Below are positions 31,257 through 39,701 of a stretch of DNA of 45,887 nt, piece by piece (position 1 is the stretch's first letter; every line of letters begins with the position of its first letter). This DNA comes from Acetobacter estunensis. Lineage in GTDB: Bacteria > Pseudomonadota > Alphaproteobacteria > Acetobacterales > Acetobacteraceae. Made by a program: the position numbers and the translations under genes. The notes below the pieces were generated by a model that was given only the letters and a program-made list of their open reading frames with translations, was not told the origin of the DNA and did not search any database. The stretch is taken from assembly GCF_019083805.1 (NCBI RefSeq), contig NZ_JAHRDV010000017.1, positions 1 through 45,887 of the forward strand. Reading direction: 5' to 3'.

Positions 31257-32547
31257 GGAGGGTTCGAAAAACCCACTGGTTTTGGGTCTCTCTGTATGAT
31301 TCCATTCCTCATGTCGTGATTTGAGGGATTGGCTCATGAAGCAGCCGGGTTTCTTTGATGTTGAAGAGCGGCTTGCTCGATTGAGCGGGCTTGGTGATCA
31401 GCTCGAAGCGTTTTCCCGGACGGTGGATTTTGAAGTCTTCCGTCCGGATTTTGAGCTGGCTCTGGTGTATTCGGATGGGAGCAAAGGCGGGCGACCACCA
31501 TTTGATCTGGTACTGATGTTCAAGATCCTGGTGATCCAGACGCTGAACAATTTGTCCGATGCACGGACGGAGTATCTGATCAACGATCGCCTCTCCTTTA
31601 TGCGCTTCCTTGGTCTGGGGCTTTCAGATCGGGTGCTGGATGCCAAAACGGTCTGGCTGTTCCGTGAACGCCTGACACAGGCAGGGGCCATTGAAAGACT
31701 GTTTGAGCGCTTTGATGCGACCCTGCGCAACGCCGGTTATCTGCCGATGTCCGGCCAGATCCTGGACGCAACGCTGGTGGCTGCTCCAAAGCAGCGCAAT
31801 ACGAATGCCGAGAAGGCAGATCTCCGGGCAGGGCGTATTCCTGAAGACTGGCAGGACAAGCCGTCCAAACTGTCCCACAAGGATCGCCATACGCGCTGGA
31901 CGCTGAAGTTCACCAAAGCAAAGCGGCAGGACGATGGAACCATGCCATCGAGTGATCTCGCCATCCCGTTCTTTGGCTACAAATCCCACGTCTCCATCGA
32001 CCGGAAGTTTCGGTTCATCCGAAAATGGAAAACGACGGATGCCGCCGCCGGTGATGGTGCGCGATTAAGAGAGGGCTTGCTTGATAAAACCAATACAGCC
32101 TCAAGCGTCTGGGCGGATACCGCCTACCGCTCAAAAGCCAATGAGGACTTCATGGAAAAGGATGGCTTTGTCTCGAAGGTTCACAGGAAAAAACCACATC
32201 TCAAGCCCATGCCACGGCATATCCAGAAGTCGAATGCTGGAAAGTCGGTAATCCGATCACGCGTCGAGCATGTCTTTGCCAACCAGAAATCACAAACGGG
32301 ACTGTTCATCCGAACTGTCGGCATCACCCGGGCCACCATGAGGATCGGGCTGGCCAATATCGTCTACAACATGCGCCGCTTCCTCTTCCTGGAGCGGATC
32401 AGCGCCGCCACGTAGCCCTCCCGGTGGCGATACTCCTCGGTCTGTTCAAAACGCAGATCGAAAGCCACCCCGGGAACCCTCAATCAGCACGCCACAACCC
32501 TGAAATCACGAGCCAAGCGCATCAACCAACGGTTCTTCGATCCCTCC
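31257..32547 (+). mobile_element. IS5-family (IS5-group) insertion sequence
   Basis: The 1.29-kb element is bounded by imperfect terminal repeats starting GGAGGG(T/A)TCGAA(A/G)AACC. It carries one DDE transposase gene. The flanks are recombinase coding sequence on the left and a truncated copy of another IS on the right, with no 4-bp direct repeat, so a deletion or rearrangement has occurred since insertion. The boundaries are read by eye. Confidence 0.75.
31336..32415 (+). CDS. IS5-family transposase
   Basis: The 359-aa DDE transposase begins MKQPGFFDVEERLARLSGLG, with catalytic segments ILDATLVAAPKQ (D), WADTAYRSK (D) and RSRVEHVFANQK (E), the spacing typical of the IS5 group. The ATG at 31336 follows GAGG; the frame is open a few codons further upstream but has only a TTG there. 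The gene is intact and probably functional. Confidence 0.9.
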   Translation: MKQPGFFDVEERLARLSGLGDQLEAFSRTVDFEVFRPDFELALVYSDGSKGGRPPFDLVLMFKILVIQTLNNLSDARTEYLINDRLSFMRFLGLGLSDRVLDAKTVWLFRERLTQAGAIERLFERFDATLRNAGYLPMSGQILDATLVAAPKQRNTNAEKADLRAGRIPEDWQDKPSKLSHKDRHTRWTLKFTKAKRQDDGTMPSSDLAIPFFGYKSHVSIDRKFRFIRKWKTTDAAAGDGARLREGLLDKTNTASSVWADTAYRSKANEDFMEKDGFVSKVHRKKPHLKPMPRHIQKSNAGKSVIRSRVEHVFANQKSQTGLFIRTVGITRATMRIGLANIVYNMRRFLFLERISAAT

Positions 32548-32732
32548 ACCTCACGCGGACGTCCCGTGCGTCCTGGTTCGGGCATCAGCGGTGCGATGCG
32601 CTCCCATTCCTCGTCCGTCATGTCAGACGGATAACGCTTTGTCTGGCGGGTAATCCGGGCCATGCGGCCTCTCTGCTCTGGCGTCCACATCCAGAGCTTG
32701 AATCACACTTCAGCGACTTTCCAAACAGGCTC
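32548..32732 (-). mobile_element. Truncated copy of the 35.0-kb IS5-family element
   Basis: These 185 bp are the left end of the element found complete at 35031-35913, in inverted orientation, with one difference that I can see. The terminal repeat GAGCCTGTTTGGAAA ends at 32732. The element is cut at 32548 by the IS5-group insertion, leaving about 40 codons of transposase sequence. Confidence 0.85.
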
Positions 32733-32794
32733 TAAGCCTAACATGCTATCAGCCATAATTGACAATAAACTTAATCTGCGTGATTGCCTCCTTC

Positions 32795-33496
32795 ATGAAA
32801 CCATCTTCAAATGTTCGACTTCTCCTTGTGGAGGACGATATAGAAACATCGGCTTATCTAAAAACAGGCTTAGCTGAAAACGATATCAATGTTGTCCATA
32901 TTGCTGATGGAACCGAAGGTTTGCAGCTTGCTCTTTCGCAACGATGGGACATTGTTATACTAGACAGAATGCTTCCTGGACTGGACGGCCTTACGATCTT
33001 GATCCGTATGCGAGAGTTTCATCTTACGACACCCGTACTTTTTTTAACAACGATGGATGGAATATCTAGTCGGGTGAGCGGTTTACAACATGGAGCGGAC
33101 GATTATGTGGTTAAGCCATTTGCACTTCGGGAGATCATCGCTCGAGTGCAGGTATTGCTACGACGATCTGTTCCAACTCACGTGGCGACTGTCCTGCGCG
33201 TGGCTGATGTCGAGCTCAATCTACTGGCCCGTACGGTCACAAGAAAAGGAGAAAAAATTCTTCTTCAACCTCAGGAATTAAACCTTCTTGAATATTTTAT
33301 GCGTCATTCCGGGACTATTCTTTCACGCCGAATGCTTTTAAAAGATGTTTGGAGCATAGATTTTCCAATTCGGACGAATATCGTCGAAACTCATCTCTCG
33401 CGGTTAAGAGAAAAGTTGGGTAGAGACGAAAAGCCACTCATCCATACCGTTAAGAACGCTGGGTATATTATGAAAGATGGCGATTTTGCTATCTAG
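32795..33496 (+). CDS. OmpR/PhoB-family response regulator
   Basis: The 233-aa regulator has a receiver domain with acidic pair ED (13-14), phospho-acceptor Asp57 in VILDRMLPGLDG and the KPF motif near residue 108, then an OmpR-type winged helix (LQPQELNLLEYFM through NIVETHLSRLREKL). Phosphorylation by the downstream kinase would alter DNA binding. No good Shine-Dalgarno is seen at 32795; a TTGACA at 32760 could be part of the promoter. The pair has lower GC than the surrounding DNA and is boxed by two IS copies, so it is probably imported. Targets unknown; such pairs often respond to metals or envelope stress. Confidence 0.9.
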   Translation: MKPSSNVRLLLVEDDIETSAYLKTGLAENDINVVHIADGTEGLQLALSQRWDIVILDRMLPGLDGLTILIRMREFHLTTPVLFLTTMDGISSRVSGLQHGADDYVVKPFALREIIARVQVLLRRSVPTHVATVLRVADVELNLLARTVTRKGEKILLQPQELNLLEYFMRHSGTILSRRMLLKDVWSIDFPIRTNIVETHLSRLREKLGRDEKPLIHTVKNAGYIMKDGDFAI

Positions 33497-34871
33497 AGAT
33501 TTCCTTTCTGCTATGCGTCGTGTGTTTAAAACATCTTCCTTTCGTATTGTGATAAGCTTTGTCGGATTTTTTCTAGTTTCAGGAATGATCGTAACCATTG
33601 TCACGGGATTTCATAATCAACACCTGTTCGAACGTGAAATCCGCCAGGTTGTGACCAATGAAGGCGAAGAAACGTTTGCGGCGGCAGGTCATCCAGATCT
33701 CGATCATTTTCTACCTGTGGTAAAAGCCCTTGTTCATAACGAACCCGGGTTTTTCTACCTTTTAGAGGATAAAACGCAAACTATTGTCGCAGGAAATATG
33801 CTCCACCTTCGACCAGTAAGTGGGCCACGATGGTTATCGTGGTCACATAGAATTCCCCGTCCGCCACGACCTATCATTGTGTATGGCGAAGGCTATCAAC
33901 TTTCCGACGGTGGATATTATTTTGTCGGCATCGACGCATCGAGATTACACCAGTTACGACGAGATCTCTGGTGCACGGTCGCGTGGAGCTCGGTTGCGTT
34001 CATAGTTTTAGGTCTTATAGGCGGTATTTTGCTAAGCGGCGCTGTTCTAGCGCGTATTGAAGCTATTAGCGTGACAGCACGCAGCATTATGAACGGTAAT
34101 GTTATGCGTCGTATTCCTCTACAAGGAACGGACGATGAATTTGACCATCTCTCGCATAGCCTTAATGTGATGCTAGATCAGAACCAAGCTCTCATCACGA
34201 GCCTACAACAGGTGTCGAACGACATTGCGCATGACATGCGCAGTCCATTGGCGCGGCTACGTCATAGACTTGAAAAATCATTAGAACGTGAAAGCACAAT
34301 GGATGCGGTTAAAGAAAATATTAGTCTCTCAATCGATGATCTTGACTGTACCCTCGAGACTTTCACCTCGCTTCTCAGCCTGGCACAAATTGAATCCGGA
34401 ATGCAGAGAGAGAAATTTGTGCATGTTGATTTGGTAGCTTTGGCTCGAAACATTACAGAGACTTACTTGCCAGTCTTAGAAGAACGGCATCAACGACTCG
34501 ACGTCAGTCTACCGACTAAAGCAATGATATTGGGTCTACCAGTTCTATTACGGCAGGTGTTCGCGAATCTTCTGGAGAATGCTAGCCAGCACACGCCGCA
34601 AGGCAGTAAGATTATGCTTGGAATTTCCGTTACAAAAGAGCACCTTCAAATCTTGGTCTCCGACAATGGCACAGGTATCCCTGACGTTGACCTCAAACGT
34701 GTATTCGACCGTTTTGTAAGACTTGAACATAGTCGGTCAATGCCCGGAAACGGGCTAGGGCTAAGCATCGTCCGCGCCATAATTCAACGGCACAGTGGAA
34801 CTATTCTGCTCACCAACAACATGCCCGGTTTAAGATGCACGATAGATCTTCCGCGATTCCATAGTTCATGA
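33477..34871 (+). CDS. Sensor histidine kinase (HAMP, HisKA, HATPase)
   Basis: The 464-aa inner-membrane kinase has TM1 at about 24-44, a periplasmic sensor of about 120 residues containing several His and Pro (WSHRIPRPPRP), TM2 at 168-190, a HAMP linker, His252 in the H box (NDIAHDMRSPLARL), N box FANLLENASQH, G1 DNGTGIP, and G2 GNGLGLSI. It overlaps the response regulator gene by 20 bp and is surely its partner. The organisation resembles the CusS/QseC class. Ligand unknown; the gene is intact. Confidence 0.9.
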   Translation: MAILLSRDFLSAMRRVFKTSSFRIVISFVGFFLVSGMIVTIVTGFHNQHLFEREIRQVVTNEGEETFAAAGHPDLDHFLPVVKALVHNEPGFFYLLEDKTQTIVAGNMLHLRPVSGPRWLSWSHRIPRPPRPIIVYGEGYQLSDGGYYFVGIDASRLHQLRRDLWCTVAWSSVAFIVLGLIGGILLSGAVLARIEAISVTARSIMNGNVMRRIPLQGTDDEFDHLSHSLNVMLDQNQALITSLQQVSNDIAHDMRSPLARLRHRLEKSLERESTMDAVKENISLSIDDLDCTLETFTSLLSLAQIESGMQREKFVHVDLVALARNITETYLPVLEERHQRLDVSLPTKAMILGLPVLLRQVFANLLENASQHTPQGSKIMLGISVTKEHLQILVSDNGTGIPDVDLKRVFDRFVRLEHSRSMPGNGLGLSIVRAIIQRHSGTILLTNNMPGLRCTIDLPRFHSS

Positions 34872-35030
34872 TCTCCCCGAAGAAGTGGTCACTCTCTGAA
34901 AATCGCAGGCAGTTATCAAATGGTCGAGTTAGGCTTAGGACCTATTAATTTATTGAACTGAGCGTTCTATTGTGATTCACAGGCCTCCTGGCGGACGATG
35001 GTCTGTGAGTGAGGTGTTTTTGCTGTCTTA

Positions 35031-35913
35031 GAGCCTGTTTGGAAAGTTGCTGAAGTGTGATTCAAGCTCTGGATGTGGACGCCAGAGCAGAGAGGCCGCA
35101 TGGCCCGGATTACCCGCCAGACAAAGCGTTATCCGTCTGACATGACGGACGAGGAATGGGAGCGCATCGCACCGCTGATGCCCGAACCAGGACGCACGGG
35201 ACGTCCGCGTGAGGTCGAATTCCGCGAGGTGATCAACGCGGTGCGCTATCTGGTTCGATCCGGCTGCGGCTGGCGGATGCTGCCGATCCATTTCGGGCAT
35301 TGGCGCACGGTCTATGGCTGGTTCAGGGAATTGGCCCGGCGGTTCCTGTTCCAGACCATTCATGACGTGGAACTGATGCTTGACCGGGAGCGATCGGGCC
35401 GTGAAGCGAGCCCGGCGGCCGGGGTGATCGACAGCCAGAGCATCAAGGCACCGCGTGCGAAAACAAGAGGTTACGACGCTGGAAAGAAGATTATCGGGCG
35501 CAAGCGGCATATCGCCGTGGATACGGACGGACGCCTGCTGATGGTCAACCTGACACCGGCGGACATCTCTGACAGCGCCGGAGCGCAGATGATCCTGGAC
35601 GCGATCCGCAAGCGCTGGCCGTGGGTCAGGCACCTGTTCGCGGACGGTGCCTATGACCGGCTCCAGTTGATGGACAAGGCTGCTTACCTGGACTTCGTCG
35701 TCGAGGTGATCCGGCGTCGGGACGGAGCGAAAGGCTTTGAGGTTCTCCCCCGGCGCTGGGTCGTGGAGCGGACTTTCGGATGGATGACCCGATGGCGACG
35801 CCTCGTGCGCGACTACGAGCGCCGCATCGATGTCTCACAGGCCATGATCCTCGTCGCCATGGGAGCTAATCTCACCCGCAGAAACGCTCATCCCTGAATT
35901 TCCAAACAGGCTC
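35031..35913 (+). mobile_element. IS5-family insertion sequence (IS1031-like), complete
   Basis: The 883-bp element has 15-bp perfect terminal repeats GAGCCTGTTTGGAAA. The flanks are TTA on the left and TGA on the right. IS1031-type elements duplicate TNA, and unequal flanks suggest that the ends come from different insertion events. A truncated inverted copy lies at 32548-32732. Confidence 0.85.
35100..35897 (+). CDS. IS5-family transposase (IS1031-like)
   Basis: The 265-aa transposase begins MARITRQTKRYPSDMTDEEW. The DDE residues lie in VIDSQSIKAP, FADGAYDR and VVERTFGWMTRW. I chose the ATG at 35100 because GAGAGG precedes it; an in-frame ATG at 35073 would add nine residues. The frame is intact, so the element may still move. 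Confidence 0.9.
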   Translation: MARITRQTKRYPSDMTDEEWERIAPLMPEPGRTGRPREVEFREVINAVRYLVRSGCGWRMLPIHFGHWRTVYGWFRELARRFLFQTIHDVELMLDRERSGREASPAAGVIDSQSIKAPRAKTRGYDAGKKIIGRKRHIAVDTDGRLLMVNLTPADISDSAGAQMILDAIRKRWPWVRHLFADGAYDRLQLMDKAAYLDFVVEVIRRRDGAKGFEVLPRRWVVERTFGWMTRWRRLVRDYERRIDVSQAMILVAMGANLTRRNAHP

Positions 35914-36667
35914 TGACAAATAATAACTTTGATTGTCATTATCTAATGAATTTCGACACGTTTGTCGAAGTTCCTTAATTAGGTTAAAAGCAGCGCGTTT
36001 CAGCTCGGCCTGTTTGGTGCAAGAGATTCGCTCGGTGTCCGCCTTGCGGGGGTAGTGGAAGGTCTGCTGCCGGAAGACATGACCAGAAAAATGGCCACGG
36101 GGAAACCAAGCGAAAAACAAACCGGCATGGGGATAATGAGACCTGTGCATGGCGCTGGACGCTGCGGGCTATCGATGATTCTCTGACGCTGGATAATGGG
36201 TGCTAGAGAATAGGATGGTGCATCGGTCGATTGGAAAGGATTGCCTTTCATTTGGCTCCGCTAACCGATGCACGTCCTCTCTGGACAAAATCGTGGCCTG
36301 ATCGACTGAATAGCGGGCTTCTCGCCCCGCTATACGATGCAGCGAAGCCGCGTGGCCGCCCTTGTCGATGTTCCGGGCGATGTTGCTTGCCGTGGAGGCT
36401 TCATCGGACCTGATCGGCGTCATCACCGACGAGGCATCGGACGCCAACCTGTGGGGGGCGATCCGAGCCAGCAGGCATTTCCGCCAAGATGACGCGGTCA
36501 TCAAGCTCCTCTTCCAAGCCTTGAACTGAACCAAGAAAGCATGGATCATGCCTCCAAGAGAATGATCCATGGCAAGGCGCGGTTCACTATTCTCATCGGT
36601 GGCCGTTTCGCACACGCCACCATCTGATCAACAATATGAACAGCGTCTCACACACGAAAGTCCGTTT
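35914..36667 (+). other. Intergenic region with decayed coding sequence
   Basis: No intact gene is convincing. On the plus strand 36231-36350 reads a protein-like stretch ending LLAPLYDAAKPRGRP, and after a frame change 36362-36529 reads SMFRAMLLAVEASSDLIGVI and stops after LLFQALN. Together they look like one gene with a frameshift. The RGRP-then-MFRAMLLA pattern is vaguely transposase-like, but I cannot name a family. The first 300 bases hold nothing recognisable. Confidence 0.35.
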
Positions 36668-38071
36668 ATGCCGCCAGATATCCGCTACGTTATTGTCCTC
36701 ATGCTCGAAAATCGGTCGTTCGATTGCATGTTGGGGCAACTATACACGGATAGGGAGGACTTCGACGGCCTAAAGGGCACAGAAACCAACACGTGGCATG
36801 ACGGGAAGACGAACCCTACGTATCCCGTTCGAACCGATCCTACCGACGGCTCCGCAGACATGTTCACACCGAATCCAGACCCTGGAGAACAGTTCACGGA
36901 TATCGCCATGCAGATCCATGGCAAGAGCGGCTTTGAGAAGCCGATGAGCGGTTTTATCGACAACTACATGTCCCACGCAAAGCCGGGAACGCCACGGGTG
37001 CCAGACGCTGTGATGCATTACTTCACACAAGCACACGTTCCCGCAATCAGCGAGCTTGCGCGCGCCTTTGCCGTCTCGGACAGATGGTTTGCTTCGGCCC
37101 CCTGTCAAACTTGGCCGAACCGGCTCTTCGTGCACACGGGGAGTGCTGGCGGAGATGTCAACAACACAGGGTGGCATGTGCCCTACATGATGCAAACGAC
37201 CTTCGAGCGTGTCGCCGCAGGTGGAAAGACCTGGGGCATCTATTTCCACGACGTGCCCCAGACGCTCACACTCGGTCGTCTGTGGCCGCATCGCGAACAC
37301 TTTCACCCGTTCCAACACTTCCTAGCCGATGCCAAGGCCGGAAGCCTGCCGTCCTACAGCTTCATCGAGCCAAGATATTTCGCCGATCCGCTTGGTAAGG
37401 CGATGCCAAACGATCAGCATCCGCCGCACAACGTAGGTTATGGCGACGCCCTGATCGCCGACGTTTACAACGCGCTGCGCAGTGGACCAGGATGGAAGCA
37501 TACTCTTTTCGTCATCACTTATGACGAGCACGGCGGCTGCTACGACCATGTCGCTCCAGGCCCAGCCGTGTCTCCCGGCGGCGAATTCCCGGATGGGTTT
37601 CGGTTCGACTACTATGGGGTTCGGGTTCCGGCCGTAATCGTCTCACCGTTCGTGAAAGCCAAGAGCGTTATCAGGCCGACCGGCACGGTACCGTTCGATC
37701 ACACAACCATTTTTAGGACCCTCCAGGATCTCTTCGGGTTAGACCCGGAACCGCTGACCCCACGGACGGCATCGGCGCCGTCGTTAGTCGAACACTTCGC
37801 GGCAACTCCGGACAACCTCGGTCCGTCTTCGATCGATGCGAAACGCCCCTTGCCGTCGCCGCAGGAACTCGACGATGCTTCCAAACTGCCGCCAAATGGT
37901 TTGCAAGAGGCACTCGCTCAAGGCGCGTCGCGGCTTCCCAGTTCTGGCACCGACCCCGTCCTACACGTGAAACGCCTGGGTTCGATAGCACCGCCTTTGC
38001 CTGTTCATACAACCACGGGGGAGGTGGGTGCAGACGCTCGAGCCCACGTGAAGGCCTTCCGGGGAGAGTAA
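36668..38071 (+). CDS. Phosphoesterase of the phospholipase C / acid phosphatase A family
   Basis: The 467-aa enzyme belongs to PF04185: the start (VIVLMLENRSFDCMLG) contains the metal-binding ENRSFD motif, followed by ISELARAFAVSDRWFAS, the CQTWPNRLFVHTGS motif, FVITYDEHGGCYDHV and VPAVIVSPF. Such enzymes cleave phosphate esters, including phospholipids, and are usually exported. No signal peptide is visible in this form. An in-frame ATG at 36569 adds 33 residues that also do not look like a signal. I prefer 36668, where the homologous part begins, although its Shine-Dalgarno is weak. The C-terminal 100 residues are Pro- and Ser-rich. It is a lone gene between IS debris. Confidence 0.85.
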   Translation: MPPDIRYVIVLMLENRSFDCMLGQLYTDREDFDGLKGTETNTWHDGKTNPTYPVRTDPTDGSADMFTPNPDPGEQFTDIAMQIHGKSGFEKPMSGFIDNYMSHAKPGTPRVPDAVMHYFTQAHVPAISELARAFAVSDRWFASAPCQTWPNRLFVHTGSAGGDVNNTGWHVPYMMQTTFERVAAGGKTWGIYFHDVPQTLTLGRLWPHREHFHPFQHFLADAKAGSLPSYSFIEPRYFADPLGKAMPNDQHPPHNVGYGDALIADVYNALRSGPGWKHTLFVITYDEHGGCYDHVAPGPAVSPGGEFPDGFRFDYYGVRVPAVIVSPFVKAKSVIRPTGTVPFDHTTIFRTLQDLFGLDPEPLTPRTASAPSLVEHFAATPDNLGPSSIDAKRPLPSPQELDDASKLPPNGLQEALAQGASRLPSSGTDPVLHVKRLGSIAPPLPVHTTTGEVGADARAHVKAFRGE

Positions 38072-38553
38072 CTTCACCCGGCACGAAACTCCGATCTGGT
38101 TTCCCAATAAATGCGACTCATAAAGTCGGCTCTGGGGGTACCCGCCTGACCGCTTTTTGGCGGCGTAGTTTGGAAAGCGGCCATTCATTCAACGACCCGA
38201 TTATTATGGGTGGGTCGTCGGCTTTGTCACCATTGATCCGGCCATTCTTGATGATCGAGTGGAACGGGCGAACCCCTCCCTTCCGCGGAGGGTTCTGGAA
38301 CGACGGGATACCATCGCCAGAGCCTCTCATGAAAGCCGCTTCGGTATGGTCGCAGCCAGCCGCAACTCAAACCTACCGCCGTTCGTAAGCGGTAATATGG
38401 AAGAAGAGGATGGTCTGGTTGGAAGCAGCTGTTCCTCTGGAACATTCTGTCGTCGCACGAGGGGTGGACGGTTTCTCAACTGGGCTGCATCCTGCGTTTT
38501 TGTATGCGCTGTGGTATGAGAACAAAAGGTGATATTTTTGTGGATGAGTGGTT
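38072..38553. other. Intergenic region without recognised genes
   Basis: The sequence has short open frames on both strands but none with a ribosome site or recognisable motif. A GC-rich hairpin (AACCCCTCC with GGAGGGTT near 38273-38295) is the only clear structure. It probably contains the left boundary of the HNH-to-ScpA module. Confidence 0.4.
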
Positions 38554-39033
38554 GTGCCGATCCGCCCGGAACTCCGAAGGCTCTACCCGCCCGACTGGCC
38601 AACGATCAGTCGGCATGTGCGGTTTGAGCGGGCACATGGCCGGTGCCAGATCTGTGGCCGCCCGCACGGTCAGTGTATTCGGGTTATGGCCTCGGGCCAC
38701 TGGTTCGATGAGGACACAGGGACCTGGCGCACGGCCAGAGGACGTGAGACCGAGGGGCCGGATCTCATCGAACTGATCGCCGTGCGCGAGACCCGGGTGG
38801 TGCTGGCGGCGGCACATCTGGACCATGATCCACGCAATAACCGGTGGCGCAATCTGCGGGCGCTGTGTCAGCGTTGCCATCTAGCGCACGATCGTGCCTG
38901 GCACGCAGCACAGCGTCGCCTGACCTGGAAAGCCCGCTACGCGTTGGGAGACCTGTTCGAGGGACCCTATCGCCCCGGCATTCTTGGTGTCTGCAAACTT
39001 GCGACACATGCGGAGACGGCCACGGATGGATGA
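38554..39033 (+). CDS. HNH-type endonuclease-like protein
   Basis: The 159-aa protein has a CQICGRPHG knuckle (residues about 31-39) and a later segment VVLAAAHLDHDPRNNRWRNL, then CQRCH, giving two CxxC-type zinc ligands around a degenerate HNH core (AHLDHD, N, H). I chose the GTG at 38554 because MPIRPELRRLYPPDW is the usual start of this family as I recall it; the GTG at 38548 is the alternative. Single-stranded or double-stranded nicking activity is possible but unproven. It overlaps the scpB-like gene by 8 bp, the first of several identical couplings in this module. Confidence 0.75.
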   Translation: MPIRPELRRLYPPDWPTISRHVRFERAHGRCQICGRPHGQCIRVMASGHWFDEDTGTWRTARGRETEGPDLIELIAVRETRVVLAAAHLDHDPRNNRWRNLRALCQRCHLAHDRAWHAAQRRLTWKARYALGDLFEGPYRPGILGVCKLATHAETATDG

Positions 39034-39550
39034 TCCGTCGTGTTCGCGGGTTCGTTTGGCCGAGGCATTGCTCTTTCGAAGCGGAGAGCCGGTGTCGGCA
39101 ATCGCTCTTGCCCAGGCACTTGGGCGGGAAGTGGATGTGGTCGAGGTTATGGCGCGGGTCGCCGAACGAACCCGTGGCCTCGGCTTCGAGCTGGTGGCCG
39201 CAGGTGACGGCTGGATGTTCCGCACAGCGGCCGACCTGAGTGAAGCGCTGGCCGCAGTGAGTCCAGAGCGGCCGCAGCGACTGCCACGAGCGGTACTGGA
39301 AACTCTATTGTTGATTGCTGCGCGTCAGCCGGTGACGCGACCGGAGATCGAGAGCTATCGTGACGCCCCGCTGCCGCAGAAGACCCTGACCACCCTGCAG
39401 GAGCAGGGCCTGATCCGCTGCCTCGGTCGCAAGCCGGTACCTGGACAGCCACAGCTGTGGGCCACCACCGAGCGGTTTCTGGTGTTGTATGGCGTGCGCA
39501 CCCTGTCGGAGCTCGATCCGCTTCTGGACGGGTTGCGCGGCCCACTTTGA
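39026..39550 (+). CDS. ScpB-like condensin accessory protein
   Basis: The 174-aa protein resembles segregation and condensation protein B: tandem winged helices with LAEALLFRSGEPVSAIALAQ at the start, LGFELVAAGDGWMFRTAADL, then RAVLETLLLIAARQPVTRPEIE and a second wing ending LWATTERFLVLYGV. In chromosomes ScpB dimers bind ScpA and the SMC head. The ATG at 39026 lies in an 8-bp overlap with the HNH gene (GGAGA upstream). It is somewhat shorter and more basic than chromosomal ScpB. A ScpA-like gene closes the same cluster, but no SMC gene is present. Confidence 0.8.
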   Translation: MDDPSCSRVRLAEALLFRSGEPVSAIALAQALGREVDVVEVMARVAERTRGLGFELVAAGDGWMFRTAADLSEALAAVSPERPQRLPRAVLETLLLIAARQPVTRPEIESYRDAPLPQKTLTTLQEQGLIRCLGRKPVPGQPQLWATTERFLVLYGVRTLSELDPLLDGLRGPL

Positions 39551-39599
39551 AAGGGGCGTGTGGCGGTTTTCCGGGCTTCTGTGTTGGACATCGCCGGAC

Positions 39600-39636
39600 T
39601 CTAAGGCGCGGTAATGCCCCCTTACCACGCCTTAGA
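39600..39636. promoter_or_regulatory. 37-bp inverted-repeat site, candidate recombinase core site
   Basis: TCTAAGGCGCGGTAA (39600-39614) and TTACCACGCCTTAGA (39622-39636) are inverted 15-bp arms with one mismatch, separated by TGCCCCC. The geometry resembles dif/loxP-type sites used by tyrosine recombinases. No T run follows, so it is not a good terminator. It lies between the scpB-like and KAP NTPase genes. I found no second copy in the window. Confidence 0.5.
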
Positions 39637-39701
39637 ATAGGCTTGCCTTAATTGGGGCAGAAGGGCAGACTCCTGCGGAAAGAGCGCCAGGGAAGGAACA
39701 C

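Noticed and set aside
32733..35030. Classical composite transposon around the two-component genes
   Set aside because: One IS copy is only a 185-bp stub and the flanks are not target duplications, so mobility as a unit today is not supported.
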